Positions 47,977-57,751 of a stretch of DNA of 64,000 nucleotides are shown one piece after another (the stretch's first letter is position 1; every line of letters starts with the position of its first letter). The DNA is taken from positions 2,418,001-2,482,000 of the forward strand of contig NZ_CP104877.1 of assembly GCF_025452095.1 (NCBI RefSeq), read 5' to 3'. The translations under genes were made by a program, and so were the position numbers. The DNA comes from Paenarthrobacter sp. JL.01a. GTDB taxonomy: Bacteria > Actinomycetota > Actinomycetes > Actinomycetales > Micrococcaceae. Below the pieces are notes generated by a model that saw only the letters and a program-made list of their open reading frames with translations, was not told where the DNA came from and did no database searches.

Positions 47977-48557
47977 TTGCCGGCCTCGATAACTACCTCG
48001 TTGACAGGAACACCATCGACGGAGTCGGTTTCCTCCAGGTGCACCCGGACTTTTTCCGCCGAGGACGTGGGAAGGTTCTTGCCCACGTGGTCGGCGCGGA
48101 TGGGGAGCTCGCGGTGGCCCCTGTCCACCAGCACGGCGAGACGGACAATCCGGGGGCGGCCGAGGTCTACCAGGGCGTCCAGGGCGGCGCGGATGGTGCG
48201 TCCGGAGTACAGGACGTCGTCAATCAGCACGACCACTTTGTTGTCGATCCCGGAGAGCGGGAGCCGGGTGTGGTGCGGTGGACGCGTGGGCTGGTGCGAG
48301 AGATCGTCACGGAACATGGTGATATCCAGCTGGCCGACGATTGACCCGGCGTTTACCGTGGGGTCGGCTGCGGCGATCTTGTTGGCGAGCCGAACGGCCA
48401 GTGGGTAGCCGCGGCTGGGAATGCCCAAAAGAACCAGGTCCTGCGAGCCTTTGTTGGCTTCGAGGATCTCGTGGGCGATACGAGTCAGCGCACGATCTAT
48501 ATCCGCCGGGTTGAGGACAACCCGCGACGGCAGGTGCGCAGAAGTGACTTCAGTCAT
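47973..48557 (-). CDS. pyrR: Pyrimidine operon regulator PyrR / uracil phosphoribosyltransferase
   Basis: UMP-responsive RNA-binding regulator with PRTase fold. The ATG at 48557 (MTEVTSAH) gives 194 residues and has GGGGAGA 6 nt upstream; the longer frame to 48584 would cover the RNA signal. Visible: [16 protein letters not shown] and the PRPP loop [20 protein letters not shown] PyrR-binding stem-loop lies just 5' of its ribosome binding site, so autogenous control of the whole pyr operon is expected. First gene of pyrR-B-C-PH-carA-B-pyrF. Confidence 0.97.
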   Translation of the reverse strand: MTEVTSAHLPSRVVLNPADIDRALTRIAHEILEANKGSQDLVLLGIPSRGYPLAVRLANKIAAADPTVNAGSIVGQLDITMFRDDLSHQPTRPPHHTRLPLSGIDNKVVVLIDDVLYSGRTIRAALDALVDLGRPRIVRLAVLVDRGHRELPIRADHVGKNLPTSSAEKVRVHLEETDSVDGVPVNEVVIEAGK

Positions 48558-48573
48558 CGCTCGTCTCCCCTTT

Positions 48574-48591
48574 CCCCGCCTCACGGGACGG
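48574..48591 (-). promoter_or_regulatory. PyrR-binding RNA loop in the pyrR leader
   Basis: Minus-strand RNA CCGUCCCGUGAGGCGGGG. It contains GUCCCGUGAGGC, which fits the PyrR-binding core RUCCNGNGAGGY. The predicted fold is CC-G, a bulged U, CC, loop CGUGA, GG, C-GG, the standard shape with the bulged U. The pyrR ribosome binding site (complement of 48564-48570) starts 3 nt after it. No strong competing terminator is seen, so translational repression as known in mycobacteria is the likelier mode. Confidence 0.85.
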
Positions 48592-48712
48592 AATTAAAAA
48601 AGGAATATTTGCTCCTCAAAACTATCACAGCGGGCCAGCGCCCGCCGATCGGGTGGCTGTCAGGAGAGTGAGTTTAAGCTCACACTTCCTCCCGTGGAAT
48701 AGGCTCGTTTCC

Positions 48713-49954
48713 ATGAGCATGAACCACCCAGGCCAGTACGGCGGACAGCCCCACCCGGGTCCCTATCTTGAACCGGGGGCGAACCCTACGTGGATCGGCC
48801 ACGTCCAGCCAGGGAATTACCAGCCGGCACCGGGCAACAGGGCTCCGCTTCCGCAGCAGACCTGGGCCATGCCGCCGGTGCGGCGCAGCTGGGGCACGCT
48901 GCCCTTGTTGATCGTTGGCGCCGTCCTGGCCCTGGGAAGTCTTCTGCTGGTGGTTCCGTTCCTGCTGGGTAATACCGGTGTCACTGGCTTCGTCATCGGT
49001 TTCCTGGTGTCCCTGGTTCCGTTGTCCATCGTCCTTTTGACCGTGCGCCTCATTGACCGCTGGGAGCCCGAACCGCCGAGGCTTCTCTGGTTCGCCTTTA
49101 CCTGGGGCGCCGCCGTTTCCATAGCCGGAACCCTCTTGATCCAGCCGATCTTCGCCCTGGCCGCCCCCACCTCCAGCGAAGAAGCCTTCGCTTATTTCAT
49201 GGCCACAGTCCAGGCGCCGATTGTGGAGGAATTCACCAAGTCACTGGGTCTTCTGGTCCTGATCCTGGCAGCCCGGAAGTACTTCGACGGGCCCGTGGAT
49301 GGGGTGGTGTTCGCCTTCACCATCGCCGCCGGCTTCGCCTTCACGGAGAACATCCTCTATTTCGGTCGTGAAATAGCCTCCTCCAATGATCCCGGCACGG
49401 ACCTGGTGCGCATCTTCATCCTGCGGGGCGTCATGTCACCCTTTGCCCACGCCGTCTTCACCGGCACGACAGGGTTGATCATGGGCTTTGCCGCCCGGAA
49501 GTGGCACCCCGGATACGCGGTCCTGGCCTTCTTCATCGGCCTGCTGCCCGCGATGTTCCTCCACAACCGCTGGAACAGCATGGGCCAGAACTTCCTGGCC
49601 GAATACTTCGTCGTCCAGGTGCCCATCTTCCTGACGGCAGCCGTGGGCATCATCCTGCTTCGGCTCGCCGAGGGAAAGCTGACCCGCCAGAGGCTTCTTG
49701 AATACGCCCGCGCGGGGTGGTTTACGCCCGCGGAGGTGGAAATGCTGGCCACAACAAGGGGAAGGCGCCAAGCACTTCGCTGGGCGGCGTCACGGGGACG
49801 CGGGCACCAAATGAAAGCCTTCATCAAGGGAGCAACAGCCCTGGCTTTCACCCGCCAACGGATCCTCAGCGGACGCGACGTCAACGCGCACCAACGCGAC
49901 GAACTCGAACACCTTCACGCAGTCCCTGCATTGCGGGCTGCTGTCCTCCAGTAG
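48713..49954 (+). CDS. PrsW family intramembrane metalloprotease
   Basis: Polytopic membrane protease family; B. subtilis PrsW cleaves an anti-sigma factor. From ATG 48713 the protein has 413 residues: a Pro/Gly-rich cytoplasmic N-terminus (~60 residues), about eight membrane segments, and the family motifs IVEEFTKSLG (EExxK), AFTENILYF and HAVFTGTTG plus FLHNRWN. A C-terminal basic tail (about 320-413) follows. No clear ribosome binding site precedes either ATG (48713 or 48719). It is divergent from the pyr operon. No anti-sigma gene is nearby, so its target is unknown. Confidence 0.88.
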   Translation: MSMNHPGQYGGQPHPGPYLEPGANPTWIGHVQPGNYQPAPGNRAPLPQQTWAMPPVRRSWGTLPLLIVGAVLALGSLLLVVPFLLGNTGVTGFVIGFLVSLVPLSIVLLTVRLIDRWEPEPPRLLWFAFTWGAAVSIAGTLLIQPIFALAAPTSSEEAFAYFMATVQAPIVEEFTKSLGLLVLILAARKYFDGPVDGVVFAFTIAAGFAFTENILYFGREIASSNDPGTDLVRIFILRGVMSPFAHAVFTGTTGLIMGFAARKWHPGYAVLAFFIGLLPAMFLHNRWNSMGQNFLAEYFVVQVPIFLTAAVGIILLRLAEGKLTRQRLLEYARAGWFTPAEVEMLATTRGRRQALRWAASRGRGHQMKAFIKGATALAFTRQRILSGRDVNAHQRDELEHLHAVPALRAAVLQ

Positions 49955-49969
49955 GCCACTTAAAGAGAT

Positions 49970-50000
49970 GGACCCTTCCCGGTTTCCCCGGGAAGGGTCC
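49970..50000. terminator. Hairpin between convergent prsW-like gene and nusB
   Basis: Perfect 13-bp stem GGACCCTTCCCGG / CCGGGAAGGGTCC with a 5-nt loop. It lies between two convergent genes with no T-tract, so it probably acts as a bidirectional high-GC terminator. Confidence 0.65.
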
Positions 50001-50023
50001 AATCACAACTGTTGTCCGGCCGG

Positions 50024-50434
50024 CTACGCCAGCAGGGACGGCTTGAGTTTTTGGAGACGGCCAAGCAATCCGTTGATGAAGGCCGGCGACTCGTCGGTGG
50101 ACATCGTCTTGGCCAGGGCGACGGCTTCGCTTACCGCTACTCCGTCGGGAACTTCGTCGTTGTAGAGAAGTTCCCAGGCTCCAATTCGAAGGATGATGAG
50201 GTCCACCGAGGGCATACGCTCAAGGGTCCAGCCCTGGGCATAGGTCTCGAGGAACTCGTCGATGGTTGCTTGCATGGACACAACGCCTTCCACGATTTCC
50301 ACCGTGTAGGGGTTGATGACCAGATCTGTCTTCTCCCGACGCGCTTTCAGGGCGTCAAAAGCCGAAACCGAGCGCTGCTCCGCTTCGAAAAGTACTTCCA
50401 AGGCCCTGCTACGGGCTTTACCGCGGGCGCTCAC
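50024..50434 (-). CDS. nusB: Transcription antitermination factor NusB
   Basis: All-helical factor that binds boxA RNA with S10 in rRNA antitermination. The 136-residue protein shows ARSRALEVLFEAEQRSVSA at the start, the central LPSVDLIILRIGAWELL-like segment (MPSVDLIILRIGAWELLY) and VPDGVAVSEAVALAKTMSTDESPAFINGLLG. Its GTG shares one base with the efp stop (TAGTG). It is the last gene of the aro-efp-nusB run. Confidence 0.96.
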   Translation of the reverse strand: MSARGKARSRALEVLFEAEQRSVSAFDALKARREKTDLVINPYTVEIVEGVVSMQATIDEFLETYAQGWTLERMPSVDLIILRIGAWELLYNDEVPDGVAVSEAVALAKTMSTDESPAFINGLLGRLQKLKPSLLA

Positions 50435-50997
50435 TAGTCGTTGACCCGGCCCAGGTAGCTGCCGTCGCGGGTGTCGACCTTGACCTTGGTGCCCTGCTCC
50501 ACGAACAGCGGCACCTGGATCTCGTAGCCGGTCTCAACTGTGGCCGGCTTGGTTCCAGCCGAGGAGCGGTCGCCCTGCAGGCCCGGCTCGGTGTAGGTGA
50601 TTTCGAGCACAACGCTCGGGGGCAGCTCGATGTAGAGCGGCGTGCCTTCGTGGATGGCAATGTTGACCATCTGGTTCTCGAGCATGAAGTTGGTGGCGTC
50701 GCCAACCGTTGCACCGGACACGGTGATCTGGTCATAGTCCTGGGTGTCCATGAAGACGAAGTCTTCGCCATCCTGGTACAGGTACTGGTAGTCGCGACGG
50801 TCGACGGTCGCGGTTTCAATCTTCAGGCCGGCGTTGAAGGTCTTGTCGACCACCTTGCCGGACATGACGTTGCGCATCTTGGTGCGGACAAAGGCGCCAC
50901 CCTTGCCGGGCTTGACGTGCTGGAACTCGATGATGTTCCAGAGCTGGCCCTCGAGCTTCAGTACGGTCCCGTTCTTGATGTCGTTTGTGGTTGCCAC
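50434..50997 (-). CDS. efp: Elongation factor P
   Basis: Rescues ribosomes stalled at polyproline. The 187-residue protein has the KOW-like N-terminal domain with the P-site loop [17 protein letters not shown], where the Lys of PGKGG is the tip residue, and two OB domains (from about 65 and 130), ending [14 protein letters not shown]. No EpmA/EpmB or other modification genes are in the window. It lies upstream of nusB with a one-base overlap. Confidence 0.96.
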   Translation of the reverse strand: MATTNDIKNGTVLKLEGQLWNIIEFQHVKPGKGGAFVRTKMRNVMSGKVVDKTFNAGLKIETATVDRRDYQYLYQDGEDFVFMDTQDYDQITVSGATVGDATNFMLENQMVNIAIHEGTPLYIELPPSVVLEITYTEPGLQGDRSSAGTKPATVETGYEIQVPLFVEQGTKVKVDTRDGSYLGRVND

Positions 50998-51152
50998 TCG
51001 TATCCTCTGGTTAATCGCACTGGTTCCAGCTGCCAGCTATCTATGCCAAGCAGGCGTGCCAATCGGCGCGCCAGCGCGTATTTATCAAAAATCCAAAAAC
51101 CATTCTACCGTCAAATACGGAGCTGCCTTGCAAACAGCGTTCCGGGCAGCCT

Positions 51153-53324
<2,172 letters not shown>

Positions 53325-53325
<1 letters not shown>

Positions 53326-54524
53326 TACCGGCCGACCGTGTCCAGGGTTGCCGGGATGTTGTCCAGGTAGCTCTGCAGGTTGCGTGCGGTCTCGGCAACG
53401 GAGTCGCCACCGAACTTCTCGGCGATGGCCTCTGCAAGAACCAAGGCCACCATGGCTTCGGCAACAACACCGGCCGCCGGAACGGCACAGACGTCCGAAC
53501 GCTGGTGGTGGGCTTTTGCGGGCTCGCCCGTGCTCACGTCAATGGTGCGCAGGGCGCGCGGGACCGTGGCGATCGGCTTCATGGCGGCACGGACGCGCAG
53601 GACCTCACCGATGCTCATGCCACCTTCGATGCCGCCGGCGCGGTTGGTCTGGCGGACGATCCTGCCGTCTTCATCCTTGACAATCTCATCGTGGGCGGCA
53701 GAGCCGCGGCGGGCAGCGGTCAGGAAACCATCGCCGACCTCCACGCCCTTGATGGCCTGGATGCCCATGAGGGCTGCAGCCAGGCGCGAGTCGAGCCTGC
53801 GGTCCCAGTGGACGTAGCTGCCCAGTCCCGGGGGAAGCCCGTACGCGAGGACCTCAACCACGCCGCCAAGGGTTTCGCCTTCCTTGTGGGCAGCGTCCAC
53901 CTCGGCAACCATGGCGTTGGAAGTCTCGCGGTCGAAGCAACGCAAGGGGTCGGCGTCAAGGGCGATCACGTCACCGGGCACCGGCAACGGACGGCCTTCG
54001 GGAACAGCCACGCTGGCAATGGAGACTGTGTGGCTGACGAGCTCGATGCCAAGCTGCTTCAGGAACTGCGCCGCGACGGTGCCGAGGGCGACGCGCGTGG
54101 CGGTTTCCCTGGCACTGGCGCGTTCGAGTACCGGGCGGGCCTCGTCGAAGCCGTACTTCTGCATGCCCGTGAAATCGGCATGCCCAGGACGTGGTCGCGT
54201 CAACGGAGCGTTCCGGGCCTGGTCTGCGAGAAGTTCGGCGTCAACGGGATCAGCAGACATGATCTGCTCCCACTTGGGCCATTCGGTGTTTCCCACCTGG
54301 ATGGCAACGGGGCCGCCCTGGGTAATTCCATGGCGGACGCCACCCATGATGGTGACCTCGTCCTGCTCAAACTTCATGCGGGCGCCCCGGCCGTAGCCCA
54401 GGCGGCGACGCGCCAACGCGTCACGAATCTGCCCGCTGGTGAGTTCAACACCGGCGGGCACGCCTTCAACAATTCCGATCAGAGCCGGACCGTGGGATTC
54501 ACCGGCAGTCAACCAACGCAACAT
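53325..54524 (-). CDS. aroC: Chorismate synthase
   Basis: FMN-dependent last step to chorismate. The ATG at 54524 ([12 protein letters not shown]) gives 399 residues, the canonical N-terminus. The longer frame to 54587 is rejected. Visible signatures: [54 protein letters not shown] and the late [23 protein letters not shown] lies 8-10 nt upstream. Confidence 0.97.
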
Positions 54525-54550
54525 ATAACCAATCCTGCCATGTAAGGCCT

Positions 54551-55405
54551 CTAGAACACCCGTCGGGGAAGCCCGACTGAGTCGCACATCACATCTATGA
54601 CGGCGGCATCGACATCACGTCCACTGAAGAGCCGTATCTGCTCCGCCGCCTGATACATCAGCATCTCCAGCCCGGGGACCACTGCTCCCCCGTGGCCGCT
54701 CCACACTTCGGCGATGCGGCTGGGCCACGGATCGTAGGCAACATCCAGCAGGACACCCGCACCGGTTCCCGGCAGAGACGCCAATTCGTCGGCGAGGTCA
54801 TCAGCGGCCCGCGGGGGAAAAGTGGAAATGACAAGCTCAGCTGCCGCCACGGCGGTGGCGGCTTCGGTCAGCGGCCGAACCGCCAGCGACATCCCGACGG
54901 CGGCCGCCGCGGCTTCTGCGTCTGACGCGCGTGAAGCATCCCGGACGAAAACGTCGACGTGACCGGCACCCAGCTCATGGACCGCGGCGACTGCCGCGGC
55001 CGAGGTACCGCCGCCACCGAGAATGGCGGCATGAGGTGCGGACGCCACACCGGCATGCCGAACCGCTTCAACGATGCCCGCGACGTCGGTGTTGTATCCC
55101 GCACGACGCACCGTTCCGCCGTCGTGCTCAAAAACCACGGTGTTGATGACACCCAACCGGGCGCCGGCGCCGCGCACTTCGTCGACTTCCTTGATCATGG
55201 CCGTCTTCAGCGGCATCGTCACCGACAAGCCGCACCAGGAGCGGTCTGCGCGGAGCGACTCCATGAAGGCCGGAAGGCCATCCACGGTGACGTCAATCGC
55301 CGAGTACTCAATGTCCAGGCCCAGCTTGGCGTAGGCGGCCAGGTGGAGCGCCGGGGATTTCGAGTGGGAGATCGGATGACCCAGGACCGCGGCCCGAAGC
55401 GTCAC
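54551..55405 (-). CDS. aroE: Shikimate dehydrogenase
   Basis: NADPH-dependent reduction of 3-dehydroshikimate. The GTG at 55405 (MTLRAAVLG) overlaps the mltG stop as GTGA and gives 284 residues; the frame is open to 55432. Visible: the shikimate-binding [12 protein letters not shown], catalytic Lys in VTMPLKTAM, the NTDVAGI motif, the nucleotide loop [13 protein letters not shown] and the C-terminal [15 protein letters not shown]. Confidence 0.95.
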   Translation of the reverse strand: MTLRAAVLGHPISHSKSPALHLAAYAKLGLDIEYSAIDVTVDGLPAFMESLRADRSWCGLSVTMPLKTAMIKEVDEVRGAGARLGVINTVVFEHDGGTVRRAGYNTDVAGIVEAVRHAGVASAPHAAILGGGGTSAAAVAAVHELGAGHVDVFVRDASRASDAEAAAAAVGMSLAVRPLTEAATAVAAAELVISTFPPRAADDLADELASLPGTGAGVLLDVAYDPWPSRIAEVWSGHGGAVVPGLEMLMYQAAEQIRLFSGRDVDAAVIDVMCDSVGLPRRVF

Positions 55406-57162
55406 ACGCACCGTCCCGCATTGGCCTGGCACCAGGCGTTGTATTGCTCAACATAGGTGTTGTGCTCAGCCAGTGTCTTGGAGAACTTGGTCTCCTTGGT
55501 GTCCAGGTTGATGGTCACCCAGTAGAGGTAGTCGTTGGGCGTCGGCTTGGCAGCGGCGTCGATCGCGGTCTTTCCCGGCGAACCGATCGGACCCACGGGC
55601 AGGCCCACGTTCGCGTAGGTGTTGTACGGATTCGACTTGTCGGCCTTTTCCTCTTCCGTAACGTGGAAGGACTTCCTGCCGAGCCCGTACGTGACCGTCG
55701 CGTCCGATTGGATGAGACCGCTGGTTTCGACGTTGTTGGGCTTGAGCCGGTTGTAGATGGCCCCTGCCACGTTCCCATAGTCCGCCTGCCCACCTTCGGC
55801 CTGAACGATGCTGGCGATGGTGACGACGTCGTACTGTTTGGCTGGATCGGTAATGCCTTGGGACTTGAGCTCATCCAGGGTGGTGGTGACCAGCTTCTGG
55901 ATGATGTCCTTAGCGGAGGTTCCGAGCTCGAAACGGTACTCCCCCGGAGCCAGGAAGCCCTCGAGGTTCTTCGCCTTCGCCGGTACCCCGAACTGTCCGG
56001 GTGCCTGGTTGAGGGCATTGAGCTGCTCCAACGGGATGCCGGAACCCTTGGCAATGGCGTCCAGGGATTCGTTGATCCGCAGCCCGGCGCTCAGGGCGAA
56101 GTACATGACCTTGGAGGAGTCTTTGTTGACCAGGACGGCCACGGCGTCCGAATTCTTCATTTCAGTCTTGAAGGTAAATTGACCCGGGGACAATTCACCG
56201 CCCTGGCTGACAAACTCCTTAACGAAGGCGTCAGCATCGGCAACGACGTGCTTTTGCACGAGATCGCTCGCTACCGCCTTGGGGCCGGCGCCCTGGGGAA
56301 CCGTGACACTGACGGACCCGGTCCCGGGGCCGGGGTAGTCCGTGATCTTGTCCATGCCAAGCAGGGGCTTCAGGAATTGTGCTCCGACAGCTACGGCGGT
56401 GACGAACACGGCCAGCGTCAACAGGAGGGCAAGGACACGACGACGGCGGCGCGCCTTTTTCGCGGCAGCCTTGGAAGCGGGGGTGGCTACCGGCGCCAGC
56501 AGCTCGTGGGCATGGTCATCAGGGTGGAGCTCGTCGTGGTAGAGCTCGTCGTGGTGGAGCTCGTCATGGTGGAGATCATCGTGGTGCAGTTCTTCGTGAT
56601 GAAGCCCGTCATGGTGCAGCTCATCATGGGCGTCCACGCCGTGGTGGGCATCCTGCCCGGCGTATTCGTGGGCTTCCAACGGCGCGCCACCGGTCTCAGC
56701 GAAAACCAGTTCACCTTCGCCGTGGGCCTGACCAGATTCTTCGTGCTCAACATGACCGGCATGGGCCGCTGCGACGCCGGCTGCCTCGTCATCGTTCGAG
56801 GGCGCCGGGGCTGCTGCTTCTTCGGCGGTGGCCGGAGCCTCGACCGCCGGCTTCTGGACCGGAACCGGAGGGGCCGCCTGGACAGGAGGCGCAGCCTGGA
56901 CAGGAGGAGCCACTGGTACGGGCGGGGCTACTGGTACGGGCGGGGCTACAGGGGCCTGCGAAGCCGGAACCGCGGGAACGGGGCGGGGAAGTTCTGCCTC
57001 GGCTGCGGCTGCCGGGGAATCCTCGCCCGGCGTGGCTTCGGGAACGGGTACGACGTTGTGGTTCTGCGTGGCGAGGAATCTCTCCCGCGCCCGCAGCTCT
57101 TTGCGGGTCAGCGGCATGCCGCCGCCGGTACCGCTGGAGGGGTCGTTGTTGACCGGGCTCAC
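55402..57162 (-). CDS. mltG: Endolytic murein transglycosylase MltG with long repetitive cytoplasmic tail
   Basis: Membrane-bound lytic transglycosylase that terminates nascent glycan strands. The 586-residue protein has an unusually long N-terminal cytoplasmic part (about 240 residues), one membrane helix (about 242-263), a LysM-like region and the YceG catalytic domain with the Glu in ASIVQAEGG, plus ETSGLIQSDATVTYGLG and the late NVGLPVGPIGSPG. The tail contains a Pro/Val/Ala repeat (residues 73-103) and a pentapeptide repeat around HHDEL (residues 180-214). The GTG start overlaps the ruvX stop by 4 nt. Confidence 0.95.
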   Translation of the reverse strand: MSPVNNDPSSGTGGGMPLTRKELRARERFLATQNHNVVPVPEATPGEDSPAAAAEAELPRPVPAVPASQAPVAPPVPVAPPVPVAPPVQAAPPVQAAPPVPVQKPAVEAPATAEEAAAPAPSNDDEAAGVAAAHAGHVEHEESGQAHGEGELVFAETGGAPLEAHEYAGQDAHHGVDAHDELHHDGLHHEELHHDDLHHDELHHDELYHDELHPDDHAHELLAPVATPASKAAAKKARRRRRVLALLLTLAVFVTAVAVGAQFLKPLLGMDKITDYPGPGTGSVSVTVPQGAGPKAVASDLVQKHVVADADAFVKEFVSQGGELSPGQFTFKTEMKNSDAVAVLVNKDSSKVMYFALSAGLRINESLDAIAKGSGIPLEQLNALNQAPGQFGVPAKAKNLEGFLAPGEYRFELGTSAKDIIQKLVTTTLDELKSQGITDPAKQYDVVTIASIVQAEGGQADYGNVAGAIYNRLKPNNVETSGLIQSDATVTYGLGRKSFHVTEEEKADKSNPYNTYANVGLPVGPIGSPGKTAIDAAAKPTPNDYLYWVTINLDTKETKFSKTLAEHNTYVEQYNAWCQANAGRCV

Positions 57163-57749
57163 AGTTGCAGTCCCCTCGTAGAAGAATCAGGTTCGTTGCC
57201 GGAGGCAGCCTGCAGCGTTGGGGCACTGCCGGGCGTTGCGGGTTCCGCCGGTGCCTGCACTCGGCGGCCGACGTCCGTTCCTCTGGCTTTTTGCATGTCG
57301 ATCGCGTGCTGAAGTATTCCAGCAGCAGCAACCTGATCAACCACTTTACGGTGATTCCTGCTGCTCATGCCAGCTTCGTGCAGGTTGCGGTGCGCCGTCA
57401 CGCTCGAAAGCCGCTCATCAACAAGGTTCACAGGGATGTCCAACCCGGCACGGGAAAGCTCCCCAACCAGCAACAGAGCATAATCTGCGGCCATGGCGGC
57501 GGAGCTGCGTTCCTCGCCCTTCATGGTGCGCGGAAGCCCCACGAAAATCTGCACTGCCGGCAACTCGGCGGCGTGCTTGACCACCAAACGGACATCGGAG
57601 TTCTTTTTGGCGTCCCGCCCAACCGTCTTGAACGGCGTGGCGAGGATTCCATCGGGATCACACTGGGCAAGGCCCACCCTGACGGTACCGACGTCTACCC
57701 CCAGCTTGATGCCACGGGGGTAGACGTCATCGTTAGTACGTGTGGACAC
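57159..57749 (-). CDS. ruvX: YqgF/RuvX-type RNase H-fold nuclease (16S pre-rRNA or Holliday junction)
   Basis: The 196-residue protein has the RNase H-like core: GVDVGTVRVGLAQCDP (first Asp), FVGLPRTMKGEERSSA, and VDERLSSVTAHRNL (second acid). A Pro/Ala-rich C-terminal ~35 residues is added. E. coli YqgF matures the 16S rRNA 5' end; a Holliday junction role is also claimed for the family. The GTG starts 2 bp after alaS. The alaS-ruvX-mltG-aroE order is conserved in actinobacteria. Confidence 0.93.
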   Translation of the reverse strand: MSTRTNDDVYPRGIKLGVDVGTVRVGLAQCDPDGILATPFKTVGRDAKKNSDVRLVVKHAAELPAVQIFVGLPRTMKGEERSSAAMAADYALLLVGELSRAGLDIPVNLVDERLSSVTAHRNLHEAGMSSRNHRKVVDQVAAAGILQHAIDMQKARGTDVGRRVQAPAEPATPGSAPTLQAASGNEPDSSTRGLQL

Positions 57750-57751
57750 GG

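Noticed and set aside
56521-56625. Tandem repeat as a possible CRISPR-like array
   Set aside because: Units are 15 nt without spacers and are in frame within mltG, so it is a coding repeat.
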